NCBI GenBank assembly: GCA_017303655.1
Contig: JAFLCE010000046.1
Span: forward strand, 1-34,442
Reading direction: 5' to 3'
DNA: 34,442 bases
Origin: Anaerolineae bacterium
GTDB taxonomy: Bacteria; Chloroflexota; Anaerolineae; Anaerolineales; Villigracilaceae
Position 1 is the first letter of the stretch. Each line of letters begins with the position of its first letter. This document shows positions 23,852-31,706 of this stretch, piece after piece. A program made the position numbers and the translations under genes. The notes under the pieces were generated by a model. That model was given only the letters and a program-made list of their open reading frames with translations, was not told where the DNA came from and ran no database searches.

Positions 23852-24286
23852 ATGACAACAAAAATTCTCGTAATCGACGACGACACAGCCATCACTGAAC
23901 TCATGAGCATGCTCTTGAAAACCTTTGGCTTCGATGTGATCACTACCAACATCGGCGCGCAGGGTATTCAACTTGCCCGTGAGACCAATCCAAATGTTGT
24001 GCTGCTCGACCTCATGATGCCAGACGTGGACGGTTGGCAAGTCTGCAAGTCCATTCGCCAGACCAGTAATGTCCCCATTCTCGTTCTCTCGGCCATCAAC
24101 GACCCACGTATGGTTGCCAGCGTGCTGGATGTCGGCGCAGATGACTTCCTCGTAAAACCTGTTCCCAGTGGCGTCCTGGTTGCCCACATCAAGAAATTGA
24201 TTCGGCGCAACACAGGTTCGCTGGATAAATCCGGATTAAAAAAAACTAGCCCTCTCACCCGAGCAAATCAAGCGCTTCCCTCCTAG
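23852..24286 (+). CDS. Single-domain response regulator
   Basis: A 144-residue CheY-like receiver. It shows D9-D10-D11 acidic pocket residues in V-I-D-D-D, phosphoacceptor D53 in L-L-D-L-M-M-P-D, S80 and K102 in L-V-K-P-V. There is no DNA-binding domain, only a short tail with a Ser/Thr/Lys-rich end. It would relay phosphate from a histidine kinase to a partner; no kinase is encoded in the window. AGGA is 6 bases before the ATG. It is a monocistronic gene, closed by a bidirectional terminator. Confidence 0.9.
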   Translation: MTTKILVIDDDTAITELMSMLLKTFGFDVITTNIGAQGIQLARETNPNVVLLDLMMPDVDGWQVCKSIRQTSNVPILVLSAINDPRMVASVLDVGADDFLVKPVPSGVLVAHIKKLIRRNTGSLDKSGLKKTSPLTRANQALPS

Positions 24287-24309
24287 CCGAAAATTGGTAC
24301 CGTTAAATA

Positions 24310-24346
24310 AAAATGACCGCCCTCTAACATGGAAGGCGGTCATTTT
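24310..24346. terminator. Bidirectional intrinsic terminator
   Basis: A 12-bp perfect stem AAAATGACCGCC / GGCGGTCATTTT (24310-24321 with 24335-24346), between the response regulator (+) and the convergent hydrolase gene (-), whose stop is next to it. T-runs are short on both sides. Confidence 0.87.
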
Positions 24347-24347
24347 G

Positions 24348-25115
24348 TTACTTCAACAGTTTCAAAGCTTCTGCGGTTTGCTGCGGCTGCTCCATCATCG
24401 GCATGTGCCCCACGCCCGCCAACTCCACCAAATGAGCAGAAGGCACCAGCGCCTTGACCTCACGCGCCCGGTCAGGTGGAATTAATTCATCAGCAGTGCC
24501 ATGTACCAAAACCAACGGATGCGTAAACGAAGCCAGAAAAGACGGTAAATCCTCTCGTTCTGCCATGGCTTTTAGAGTCCCCATTACACCTGCCACACTC
24601 TGCTTCCCCATCAACGGGCGGATGATGTCACGCACATGCTGATTGGGTGAAAGCTTATCTGTCATGGCAGCCGCAGCGATCTGAACACCCTTCTCGGCAA
24701 CTTCTGCCGCCGTTTTATATCTACCTTCTTTACGGTCAGGAGCATCTCCAGCAACTTGCGAAGCGAGCAAAGATAATCCACTGATTCGGTCAGGGAATGC
24801 TTTGGCAAATGCCAGAGCCACATACCCGCCCATCGAATGTCCTGCAAATGCTGCCTTCTCAAGCCCAAGCGAATCTAATATGGCAGCCATATCACCTGCG
24901 AGGTCTGTCATCGTATATGGCTTATCCACCGTGGTTGATTCGCCAAATCCGCGCACATCCGGAATGATCAAGTCAAAATCATTTTCCAGCAATCCGGCAA
25001 CCTCATTCCAAATCGAATGATCTAAGGGGTAGCCATGAATGAGCACCAACGGCGTCCCACTTCCGCGGCGGTCATATGCCAAGTCAATGCCAGCATGAGT
25101 TAGTTTTTTCATCAT
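24348..25115 (-). CDS. Alpha/beta hydrolase
   Basis: A 255-residue alpha/beta hydrolase with L-I-H-G-Y-P, nucleophile S94 in G-H-S-M-G-G, D209 in H-G-T-A-D-E and H237 in G-V-G-H-M-P. It resembles 3-oxoadipate enol-lactonase/BioH-like esterases, but the substrate is not predictable. The ATG overlaps the stop of the upstream exonuclease-like gene by 4 bases (ATGA), marking it as the last gene of the long minus-strand run from rplU. Met2 is an alternative start. Confidence 0.85.
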   Translation of the reverse strand: MMKKLTHAGIDLAYDRRGSGTPLVLIHGYPLDHSIWNEVAGLLENDFDLIIPDVRGFGESTTVDKPYTMTDLAGDMAAILDSLGLEKAAFAGHSMGGYVALAFAKAFPDRISGLSLLASQVAGDAPDRKEGRYKTAAEVAEKGVQIAAAAMTDKLSPNQHVRDIIRPLMGKQSVAGVMGTLKAMAEREDLPSFLASFTHPLVLVHGTADELIPPDRAREVKALVPSAHLVELAGVGHMPMMEQPQQTAEALKLLK

Positions 25116-25654
25116 TTTTTACTCCAATTAACAACCACTTTCAGTTTACTACCTAATTTGGATTTGTAATACACAAATCCATTATCCTGTCCAAATTCAA
25201 AAACACGGCGGGTAATATCAACGTCCGCTTTGCAATAGTCTGCTACTTTGTCTAATTCGCCTTTACGAAACCACTCTACAGACTGAATACCATCCGCGCT
25301 TTTAGCGGCACCAAGGGATGCTCCTGCCACATTATCCAAGCTGACGCGAAAGCCAAGCACCTTTTGAATATCGGCGAGCATATCAATTGTAGGGATGGAA
25401 GCTAGCCGAAGGTGAGTCGCATACGGCTGAAGGACGCGATAATCAAAATGCAGTACATTAAATCCCACGACTTTGGTTGCCGATTTAAGCTCTGCCATTA
25501 AAGCAGGCACATCCTTTTCCCAATAAATGGTGAAGTCGTTCTTCATGGTCGAGTAGGTCACAGCACACGCGACCTTTAATTGATCTACATGATCGCGTCC
25601 GCCAACATCTTCGAACAGGTTCTGAGTTTCAAGGTCGAAGAAAACATAGTTCAT
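25112..25654 (-). CDS. DEDD-type 3'-5' exonuclease-like (RNase H fold) protein
   Basis: A 180-residue protein with three exonuclease motifs: Exo I F-F-D-L-E-T at the N-terminus, Exo II V-V-G-F-N-V-L-H-F-D-Y, and Exo III Y-C-K-A-D-V-D-I-T, consistent with the YxxxD (DEDDy) form. Family members are metal-dependent 3'-5' nucleases acting on DNA or RNA. The start overlaps the stop of the upstream CCA-type gene by 4 bases (ATGA), so translation is coupled and a role in tRNA 3'-end processing next to the CCA enzyme is worth considering, but it is inference. Confidence 0.78.
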   Translation of the reverse strand: MNYVFFDLETQNLFEDVGGRDHVDQLKVACAVTYSTMKNDFTIYWEKDVPALMAELKSATKVVGFNVLHFDYRVLQPYATHLRLASIPTIDMLADIQKVLGFRVSLDNVAGASLGAAKSADGIQSVEWFRKGELDKVADYCKADVDITRRVFEFGQDNGFVYYKSKLGSKLKVVVNWSKK

Positions 25655-27318
25655 GTTTCACTCATGCCTTTCGTAAGTTCTTCGCGAGCAAACAACAGGG
25701 CTTGTTCTCTGTCAGTGATCTTGCCTGCCGCTTGATTCTCACGGATCACCTCAAGCAACTGTCCGACAATCTTGCCCGGTTTGAGTTGCAATTCCTTCAT
25801 CAGATCATTGCCGTTTATCAAGCGCGGCGGATCGACGACCTCTTGTGGGCGTTCCCAATAATTTTCAAACAGAATTCGGGCAATTTCGAGATATGCAGTC
25901 CAGGTATCTTGAGTGATGTCATTGCCTCGCGTGCCGCGCACATCTGCCAGAGCCAGCAAAACCAAGTCCACCCCTGCGGCGCCACTGTCACGGAAAAAGC
26001 GATAGATGGCTTTTCGTGAAGGTGGTTGTTTTTCCTTTTCAAGCCGGTCTGCAAAAAAATGTATGCGCATGTGATGGAGTACGATCTTATGCAAACGTTC
26101 GATCTCGTCGTTGCTTAGGTTTAAGGAGCGGGCACGCTCGGCAACCGCATCAGCGCCTTTGGTATCATGGTCAAAGAAGCGAATACGACCATCCTCGTCC
26201 ACCGACTTCGTCTCCGGCTTGCAAACATCATGATAGAGCGCCGCAAAGAATAAAAGCGAGCGGTGGGAGCGATTTGGGTTAAGCACGTTCGCAAAATGAC
26301 TGGCAAACTGTTCGCGATAACGCCCGATCTTCAAACTGACCAAGCCCATGAACATATCGCTGGTCTTTTCGGGGTCAAAGTCGAGCCGTAGTGAGGAAGT
26401 CAGCAAATAATCCAACTGGTCAAGCACAGTTAGCGTGTGCGTCCACACATCATGGATATGTGGAGGAGATTGCACCACACCCTTCATTTTTAGCAATTCG
26501 GGCATGAGATACGGAAACACGCCCAACATTTCCAAAGCGCGGATGGCGGCGCTGGCTTTCGGTCCGCCCAACATTTTGAAAATTTCATCTCGCAATCTTT
26601 CAATTGAAACGTTTCCAAGCTGACTGGCAGCTTGTTTCATTAACTCGCGGGTATTCTTATCGATAGTAAAGCCAAACGCGGCAGCTTGCCGCACGGCGCG
26701 CAGAATACGGACGGGGTCATTTGATAACGAAGTTGGCGAGCAGGCACGGATGACTTTAGCACGAATGTCTGCGCCGCCGTTGAGCGGGTCAATGATTGTA
26801 ATGTCACGCAAATTTAGTGCCAGAGCGTTGATGGTGAAATCGCGGTCACGTAGGTCTTCTTCCAAAGTTGCACCGCGGTAGGCTGCAAAATCTAAGTAGA
26901 TCAAAGATTGATTCTCACTGGTAAGAATCACACGCCCGGTATCGCGTTCGTCATCTAATACCATGAAGTCAGCATTCAGTGAGTTGGCAACGGTTCGAGC
27001 GAGGGAAATGCCCCCAGAAGGCACGACAAAATCAAAGTCGGGAGAGAGGCGGTTCGTTAGCATATCCCGCACAGCACCGCCCACCAGGTGAACATCCACT
27101 TCGGGCGGGAAGGCTGCGATTATTTTTTCTAGTATGGGGGGGAAGTTCAGCGGAAGAGGCATAAATTTTATCTCGGGTTTTTCTTTATGGCGAGTGGCTT
27201 GAGAAGCGCGCAAGGCAGATTCAGGCGTGCCGCCTTGTGCGACTACCCTGCCGCGAACGATAGCCACCCAACGTCCAGCGTATGGAGAGTGAAGGTTTTC
27301 TGCGGACGGCTTATCCAT
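25651..27318 (-). CDS. CCA tRNA nucleotidyltransferase / poly(A) polymerase family with N-terminal extra domain
   Basis: A 555-residue protein. Residues 1-50 resemble a DUF5678-like module (A-G-R-W-V-A-I-V-R-G-R-V-V-A-Q-G). Residues 55-300 are the class II nucleotidyltransferase head with L-V-G-G-A-V-R-D-M-L, the metal-binding D-F-D-F, R-D-F-T-I-N-A and N-D-P-V-R-I-L-R-A-V-R. Residues about 310-480 form an HD domain with Y-H-D-V-C-K-P. The family adds CCA to tRNA ends or A-tails; some bacteria split A- and CC-adding enzymes, so the exact activity is uncertain. The start follows hpt by 21 bases. Confidence 0.85.
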   Translation of the reverse strand: MDKPSAENLHSPYAGRWVAIVRGRVVAQGGTPESALRASQATRHKEKPEIKFMPLPLNFPPILEKIIAAFPPEVDVHLVGGAVRDMLTNRLSPDFDFVVPSGGISLARTVANSLNADFMVLDDERDTGRVILTSENQSLIYLDFAAYRGATLEEDLRDRDFTINALALNLRDITIIDPLNGGADIRAKVIRACSPTSLSNDPVRILRAVRQAAAFGFTIDKNTRELMKQAASQLGNVSIERLRDEIFKMLGGPKASAAIRALEMLGVFPYLMPELLKMKGVVQSPPHIHDVWTHTLTVLDQLDYLLTSSLRLDFDPEKTSDMFMGLVSLKIGRYREQFASHFANVLNPNRSHRSLLFFAALYHDVCKPETKSVDEDGRIRFFDHDTKGADAVAERARSLNLSNDEIERLHKIVLHHMRIHFFADRLEKEKQPPSRKAIYRFFRDSGAAGVDLVLLALADVRGTRGNDITQDTWTAYLEIARILFENYWERPQEVVDPPRLINGNDLMKELQLKPGKIVGQLLEVIRENQAAGKITDREQALLFAREELTKGMSET

Positions 27319-27339
27319 AGTAATCCCCTTTATACGGCG

Positions 27340-27909
27340 TTAAGCGGGTTTTTGATTGTACTTATCCAGATCGACGACACCAACAAAAGGCAGGTTGCGA
27401 TAATATTCGTCAAGGTCTAGCCCATAACCAAATACAAATTTATTGGGAATGGTAAAGCCAAGATAATCAACAGGCACGTGCGCTTCGCGTCGTTCGGGTT
27501 TATCCAACAAGGCACAAACTTTGAGCGTTTTCGGCTGGCGGGTGCCAAGCATTTGCAAGACCGCTGCGATGGTATGTCCGCTATCGACGATATCTTCCAC
27601 CAAGACCACATTGCGGTCACGAATATCCATGGTCAGGTCAAGGCTGACACGAGCCGAGCCGCTGGATTCACGCCTGCCAACTCCATACGACGAGACTGCC
27701 ATAAAATCCATCATGTGCGGAACCGTGATGTTCCGGCTCAAGTCAACCATAAATGGGACGCCACCACGCAGGATACAAATTAACAAAAGGTCTTCGCCTT
27801 GATAATCCGCGCTGATCTGTGCGCCTAATTCGGCAACGCGAATTTGAAGCACATCTGCTTCGATGAGGATTTCAGCGAGTATATCTTGATAATTTTGCAT
27901 GGAGTTCAA
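27340..27909 (-). CDS. hpt: Hypoxanthine phosphoribosyltransferase
   Basis: A 189-residue type I phosphoribosyltransferase. The PRPP-binding motif V-L-V-E-D-I-V-D-S-G-H-T is present, with the S-S-Y-G flexible loop upstream and a C-terminal D-Y-L-G-F-x-I-P-N-x-F-V-F-G-Y-G-L-D characteristic of HPRT. It salvages hypoxanthine and guanine to IMP and GMP. It lies between tdk (70 bases upstream) and the CCA-type gene (21 bases downstream). A candidate internal promoter in the tdk-hpt gap could drive it separately. Confidence 0.93.
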   Translation of the reverse strand: MNSMQNYQDILAEILIEADVLQIRVAELGAQISADYQGEDLLLICILRGGVPFMVDLSRNITVPHMMDFMAVSSYGVGRRESSGSARVSLDLTMDIRDRNVVLVEDIVDSGHTIAAVLQMLGTRQPKTLKVCALLDKPERREAHVPVDYLGFTIPNKFVFGYGLDLDEYYRNLPFVGVVDLDKYNQKPA

Positions 27910-27931
27910 TTCCTGGTGATCTTATTTTTTT

Positions 27932-27959
27932 ATTGTAATCAAATTTTCGTTCTATACAA
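27932..27959 (-). promoter_or_regulatory. Candidate promoter for hpt and downstream genes
   Basis: On the minus strand, TTGTAT (27959-27954), 16-base spacer, TACAAT (27937-27932). It lies in the tdk-hpt gap, 23 bases before the hpt ATG. The -10 matches five of six bases; the -35 is weak. Confidence 0.45.
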
Positions 27960-27979
27960 CTTTTTTTCGGCGAAATAAA

Positions 27980-28549
27980 CTATCGTGGAACTTCGTGATG
28001 CAAACGGCAGCGGGCTTCGTACATTTCAGATGCCCCTACGATAACTACCGGTTCATCATAACGGGCGGGCTTTCCATTCACCAGACGTTGAGTACGTGAG
28101 GCATCATCGCCACAAACCATGCAAATGGCATGCAGCTTCAAAACCTCTTCTGCTTTCGCCATCAGCTCAGGCATTGAGCCGAATGGTTCACCGCGAAAGT
28201 CCATATCCAACCCGGCGACAATAACGCGAATACCGCGTTCTGAAAGGATGTGAGCAACGTTCACGATTTCACTATCAAAGAATTGTGCTTCATCGAGACC
28301 CACAACCGTGGTATCCGCAGCGATCTTTTCAAGGATATCATTGGCTTTCGTAATCGGTATGGCATCGAAGGTGGAACCGGTATGCGAGGCTACTTTCTCC
28401 ACTGCGTACCGAATGTCGATGGAAGGTTTGAACACTTGCACCTTTTGTTTTGCAATGGTCGCCCGTACCAGACGGCGAATAAGCTCATCCGTCTTACCAC
28501 TGAACATCGAACCACAGACAACTTCGATCAAGCCATGCGTATGCATCAT
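27980..28549 (-). CDS. tdk: Thymidine kinase, type II
   Basis: A 189-residue protein with the P-loop G-S-M-F-S-G-K-T near residue 13, Walker B-like [10 protein letters not shown], and a zinc-ribbon lasso region (C-M-V-C-G-D and a later C-R-L-H). It phosphorylates thymidine in pyrimidine salvage. Two adjacent ATGs (28549 and 28546) could start it; the ribosome binding site AGGAG in a purine run fits either. A terminator hairpin lies upstream between it and rpmE, so tdk may have its own promoter or be read through. Confidence 0.93.
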   Translation of the reverse strand: MMHTHGLIEVVCGSMFSGKTDELIRRLVRATIAKQKVQVFKPSIDIRYAVEKVASHTGSTFDAIPITKANDILEKIAADTTVVGLDEAQFFDSEIVNVAHILSERGIRVIVAGLDMDFRGEPFGSMPELMAKAEEVLKLHAICMVCGDDASRTQRLVNGKPARYDEPVVIVGASEMYEARCRLHHEVPR

Positions 28550-28600
28550 ACAAATTCTCCTCCCCCTCCATACGGGGACCTATCGTTGGGATTTATCATA

Positions 28601-28633
28601 AAAACAGGCAGACGCTTTTGCATCTGCCTGTTT
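28601..28633 (-). terminator. Intrinsic terminator between rpmE and tdk
   Basis: An 11-bp perfect stem AAACAGGCAGA / TCTGCCTGTTT (28602-28612 with 28623-28633), 10-base loop, followed on the minus strand by a run of T. It is 52 bases past the rpmE stop and should end the ribosomal protein operon. Confidence 0.85.
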
Positions 28634-28684
28634 AGTTTACCTGATAAAAGGCTGGCTGACAAAGAGCCGCCTCCGGCTACATTA

Positions 28685-29239
28685 TTACTCGCCTGCTTCG
28701 GGGGTTTCTGTTGTCTCTGTTGTCTCAGCAGCAGTCTCAGCTGGTTTTTCAGCTTTAACTTTTTCGACCTTCTCAACCTTAGGAGGTTCAGGAAGTTCGA
28801 TCTCCAAAGCGCGCAGTTTCTTCTTGGCAGCCGTCAATGCAGACTGACCAAAACCGCTGATCGCAAGGAGAGCAGCATCGCCTTCAGCAAACTTTTCCAC
28901 GAGCTGACCAATGTTCAAAACACCAGCGCGCTTGAGTCCTTCAGTTGCGCGCGGGGTCAGACCAAGATCGTCCACAGAGCGGTTGTTGATGTTGGTGGAT
29001 TCTTCACGAGTCTTTTGATCTTCCACATAGGTCTGGCGGGCAGAAAGCTTCTTGTAAAAGCGATCAACCTGACCTTCCACATCGAGCAGCTTCGCAGACT
29101 CGCCAGTGTAAAAGGGATGGCAGTTGGAACAAACGTCGATGCGCAGTTCCTTCTTGGTCGAGGTCGTCGTCCAAGTGGTGCCACAGGATGCACAAGTGAC
29201 CTTGGCATCAAACACAGTAGGATGAATATCAGTCTTCAT
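28685..29239 (-). CDS. rpmE: Ribosomal protein L31 fused to an RNA-polymerase alpha-CTD-like domain
   Basis: A 184-residue protein, versus about 70 for ordinary L31. Residues 1-70 are zinc-type L31: M-K-T-D-I-H-P, C16-x2-C19 and C37-x2-C40, then Y-T-G. Residues about 86-150 match the alpha C-terminal domain of RNA polymerase: [11 protein letters not shown] (compare R-P-V-D-D-L-E-L-T-V-R of E. coli), G-L-K-R-A-G, then I-G-Q-L-V, and S-G-F-G-Q-S-A-L. The equivalent of R265 is kept, but N268, K298 and S299 are replaced, so UP-element DNA binding may be lost. Residues 150-184 are a low-complexity Glu/Lys/Thr tail. Start overlaps the rpmA stop (TAATG). Ribosome-RNAP contact is an inference. Confidence 0.85.
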   Translation of the reverse strand: MKTDIHPTVFDAKVTCASCGTTWTTTSTKKELRIDVCSNCHPFYTGESAKLLDVEGQVDRFYKKLSARQTYVEDQKTREESTNINNRSVDDLGLTPRATEGLKRAGVLNIGQLVEKFAEGDAALLAISGFGQSALTAAKKKLRALEIELPEPPKVEKVEKVKAEKPAETAAETTETTETPEAGE

Positions 29240-29499
29240 TATTCTGCCTCAACAGGAACGATGTTGACACGCTTGCGTCCGTGAAAAACATCAAACATTA
29301 CGACGCCGTCTGCAACAGCAAACAAGGTATCGTCCTTGCCAACCATCACATTGATACCCGGCTTGATCTTGGTTCCGCGCTGGCGCACTAAAATGTTGCC
29401 AGAGAGCACGAACTGACCAGCATAACGCTTGACGCCCAAGCGCTGGGAATTACTATCTCTACCATTACGGGTTGAACCGCCACCAGTTTTATGTGCCAT
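29239..29499 (-). CDS. rpmA: 50S ribosomal protein L27
   Basis: An 86-residue protein starting [16 protein letters not shown], the L27 N-terminus that reaches the peptidyl transferase centre; no cleavable N-terminal extension as in Firmicutes. The middle has [11 protein letters not shown]. It is 13 bases after rplU and overlaps rpmE by one base, so L21, L27 and L31 are made together. Normal length. Confidence 0.96.
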   Translation of the reverse strand: MAHKTGGGSTRNGRDSNSQRLGVKRYAGQFVLSGNILVRQRGTKIKPGINVMVGKDDTLFAVADGVVMFDVFHGRKRVNIVPVEAE

Positions 29500-29512
29500 T
29501 GTCTACCTGCCT

Positions 29513-29986
29513 TTACTTCTTTTCCGTCTTTTTTGACGTTGATTTCTTTTCAGTGGAAGGCTTCGCCGCCGCTTCTTTCGGAGCCTTGGCTGGTTTCTCA
29601 GCCTTGGGCTTCGGTTCCGCCTTGACCTTTACCGGCTTCTCCGCCTTGGCAGGAGCTTCCTTCTTATCACCCGGCTTGCCGATGAAATCGATCATCAAAC
29701 GGGTATAGTGAGCGCGGTTCCCGCCACGAACGCGGATGCGTTTCTTCGGGCGATACTTAAAGGACAGAACCTTGGGACCCTTGGTGTGCTCCACCACAGT
29801 CGCAGAAACGATAATTCCGCCGACAGTGGGTGTACCCACCAAAACAGCGTCTCCATCTGCCATGAGCATAACGCGCTCGAAATCAAACGATGTACCCACT
29901 TCACGGGCGAGGCGATCCACATCAACTGTGGTGCCTTCGACGGCACGATATTGCTTGCCGCCGCTTTCAACGATTGCAAATTTCAT
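29513..29986 (-). CDS. rplU: 50S ribosomal protein L21 with long C-terminal tail
   Basis: A 157-residue protein. Residues 1-104 are L21: M-K-F-A-I-V-E-S-G-G-K-Q-Y, G-T-P-T-V, F-K-Y-R-P-K-K-R and R-V-R-G-G-N-R-A-H-Y-T. The last 52 residues are a Lys/Ala/Pro/Glu low-complexity tail (repeated A-E-K-P and P-K-A) that ordinary L21 (about 103 residues) lacks. It leads the rplU-rpmA-rpmE operon. A near-consensus promoter and a 130-base leader with a stable hairpin precede it, where L21-type feedback control could act. Confidence 0.94.
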   Translation of the reverse strand: MKFAIVESGGKQYRAVEGTTVDVDRLAREVGTSFDFERVMLMADGDAVLVGTPTVGGIIVSATVVEHTKGPKVLSFKYRPKKRIRVRGGNRAHYTRLMIDFIGKPGDKKEAPAKAEKPVKVKAEPKPKAEKPAKAPKEAAAKPSTEKKSTSKKTEKK

Positions 29987-30085
29987 TTTCTATTTTCTCC
30001 AGTCATTCACTTCGCCAAGATAGTGTGCGGGGATCTTGCGCCCTTCGCCTACTTCTGGGGAAGCTGGGGTTGTAAACAAACAACT

Positions 30086-30109
30086 ACCCCGGAATTTGAC
30101 CTCCGGGGT
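30086..30109 (-). other. Hairpin in the rplU leader
   Basis: ACCCCGGA and TCCGGGGT (30086-30093 with 30102-30109) form an 8-bp perfect stem with an 8-base loop, starting about 7 bases after the predicted transcription start. A T-rich stretch (GTTGTTTGTTTAC, with GTTG/CAAC arms) follows. It may be an autoregulatory or attenuator structure; L21 leaders are known in other phyla, but this one does not match one I recall. Confidence 0.5.
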
Positions 30110-30122
30110 GGAAGCGGACGAT

Positions 30123-30152
30123 ATTATACATGTAAAAATGCGGACTTGTCAA
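30123..30152 (-). promoter_or_regulatory. Consensus sigma-70 promoter of rplU-rpmA-rpmE
   Basis: TTGACA (30152-30147), 18-base spacer, TATAAT (30128-30123): both hexamers perfect. Predicted start near 30116, giving a leader of about 130 bases. Confidence 0.82.
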
Positions 30153-30213
30153 CGAGTTTTCGGTGTGAAAAATGCCTGGTGCCGAGGCAGGTTGCAGGTC
30201 CAGAAAGAAGCGT

Positions 30214-30693
30214 TTACGCTTTAGGGATAATCGACGTAATAGTCCTCGTCACCGCCTGCAATTGACCCGCATGTGCCTTGAGTTTATTGGCATCGCCAGT
30301 CTTCAAACCAGCGTTGACATCTGTGATCGTCTTGGTGGTAGCAACTTCGTTGTCGATGATCTTCTGGGTCAGGCTTTCGAGATTGATCAGCATCTGCATT
30401 ACATTCTTGGGGATGAGTGGCAGATTCTTCAGGATCGGCAAAAGCACATCCAAGATCTGATTGGCAGTGCGGGCGTATTTGACCGTGAGGGTATGCAGTG
30501 AGCCGATGGAAGAGGTTAATTCGATGGCAACTTCCTGAATCGAGTCGATCATTTCCTTGTGCTGCTCGATGATCTTGGAAATATCCGTGATCGAAGCGGT
30601 CAGCTTGTCTGAAAACTTTACATACGATACAGCAGCACCTGGTTTGGAAGCTGATGCGCCGCTGCGGGCGACACCTTTGATGGGAGTGGGCAT
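30214..30693 (-). CDS. Helical protein of unknown function
   Basis: Start at 30693 (M-P-T-P-I-K-G-V-A-R-S) chosen because AGGAGG lies about 9 bases upstream; an upstream in-frame ATG at 30744 overlaps the promoter. The 159-residue product is unrecognised. It has a Ser/Gly-rich N-terminus, then heptad-like helices (about 25-75 and 75-155) rich in I/L/T/K, such as I-I-E-Q-H-K-E-M-I-D-S-I, with a hydrophobic L-L-P-I-L-K-N-L-P-L-I-P turn in the middle. No signal peptide. It might form an oligomeric coiled coil or a membrane-associated scaffold. It is transcribed alone, divergent from the SppA-like gene. Confidence 0.72.
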   Translation of the reverse strand: MPTPIKGVARSGASASKPGAAVSYVKFSDKLTASITDISKIIEQHKEMIDSIQEVAIELTSSIGSLHTLTVKYARTANQILDVLLPILKNLPLIPKNVMQMLINLESLTQKIIDNEVATTKTITDVNAGLKTGDANKLKAHAGQLQAVTRTITSIIPKA

Positions 30694-30744
30694 GGGAAAA
30701 TACCTCCTGAAAAAGTTTATTTCTGCCAAGGCAGATGATGCCAT

Positions 30745-30807
30745 ACTATACTTTAATTTGTTCTGTAAAACAACCTTGTTGACAAAGCCCGACTTCTCGT
30801 ATATCCT
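30745..30807. promoter_or_regulatory. Back-to-back divergent promoters with shared inverted repeat
   Basis: Minus strand, for the helical protein: TTGTTT (30773-30768), 17-base spacer, TATAGT (30750-30745). Plus strand, for the SppA-like gene: TTGACA (30779-30784), 17-base spacer, TATCCT (30802-30807). Between and overlapping the -35s is AACAA-CC-TTGTT (30769-30780), a perfect inverted repeat that could be an operator. Confidence 0.5.
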
Positions 30808-30845
30808 GAAACCAATGTACTTTCCAGTTAATTAAGGAGCACACC

Positions 30846-31694
30846 ATGAGCGAAGCTGATACACGTTGGGAAAAGATACGAAACATATTCCTCTGGCTGG
30901 CACTCCCATTGATCATTGGATTATTGGTTGCCTCAGCCGTACCGCAACCGGTCATTGGGGTGATCCGGCTTGAAGATGCGATCTATGCCTACTCGGCACA
31001 GAACACCATTAAACAGATTCAATACGCTATTAATCATCCTGAAATTAGCGCCGTGGTGTTGGTGATCGACAGCCCTGGCGGCACTGTCGTGGATACTGAG
31101 TCTATTTATATGGAACTCACCCGCTTGCGCGCCAAAAAACCGGTGGTAACAGTAGTGAATGCCATGTCTGCCAGCGGTGGCTATTATCTCTCTGCAAATA
31201 CAGATTATATTTTTGCCAAGCCTACTTCTCTGGTTGGGAACATCGGCGTGATCGGATACCTGCCGCCTTCTCCCTTCATTATCGAAGACATCATTACGAC
31301 GGGTCCGTATAAGTTGTGGGGTTCGCCGCGCGACTCAGACATGCGTCAGATCGAAATGATCAAAGAAGGTTTCTTTCAAGCCGTGAAACTGGGACGGGGC
31401 GATAGGCTCACAGCTGGAGACGAAGTCATCTTTAATGGACAGATCTGGGTCGGTGTGGATGCGTTGCGTTTGGGCATCATCGATGAACTTGGCACTGAAA
31501 ACAATGGCACCCAGAAAGCCGCAGAGTTAGCAAAGATCGCCAATTATGCAGTACTGGACCTGGCTGCCCCAGCAGGTATTGATTCGTTGAACGGGTTGTT
31601 CTTCATAGAAAGCCCAGACGGCATGAGCCTGCCTTATCCAAAAGAAGCAGGTGTTTACATGCTTTATATTCCGCCCTTGCCGGTTAAGAAATAG
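30846..31694 (+). CDS. Signal peptide peptidase SppA-like, serine/lysine protease (S49)
   Basis: A 282-residue protein with one transmembrane helix near 13-33 and an extracytoplasmic protease domain. The catalytic Ser110 sits in S-A-S-G-G-Y-Y and the general base Lys156 in G-P-Y-K-L-W-G-S-P; D75-S-P-G-G marks the oxyanion region. Spacing is near that of Bacillus SppA (147 and 199). The family degrades leftover signal peptides or membrane peptides. AAGGAG is 7 bases before the ATG. The next gene follows after 12 bases with AGGAGG, so it shares the transcript. Confidence 0.88.
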   Translation: MSEADTRWEKIRNIFLWLALPLIIGLLVASAVPQPVIGVIRLEDAIYAYSAQNTIKQIQYAINHPEISAVVLVIDSPGGTVVDTESIYMELTRLRAKKPVVTVVNAMSASGGYYLSANTDYIFAKPTSLVGNIGVIGYLPPSPFIIEDIITTGPYKLWGSPRDSDMRQIEMIKEGFFQAVKLGRGDRLTAGDEVIFNGQIWVGVDALRLGIIDELGTENNGTQKAAELAKIANYAVLDLAAPAGIDSLNGLFFIESPDGMSLPYPKEAGVYMLYIPPLPVKK

Positions 31695-31706
31695 GAGGAT
31701 GAAATA

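Noticed and set aside
28665-28678. AGCCG/CGGCT hairpin just after rpmE
   Set aside because: Only 5 bp and no T-run; the 11-bp hairpin at 28602-28633 is the better terminator.
28250-29284. 344-residue plus-strand open frame
   Set aside because: It is antisense to tdk and rpmE, whose conserved motifs are clear, and includes their terminator; it is a shadow frame.
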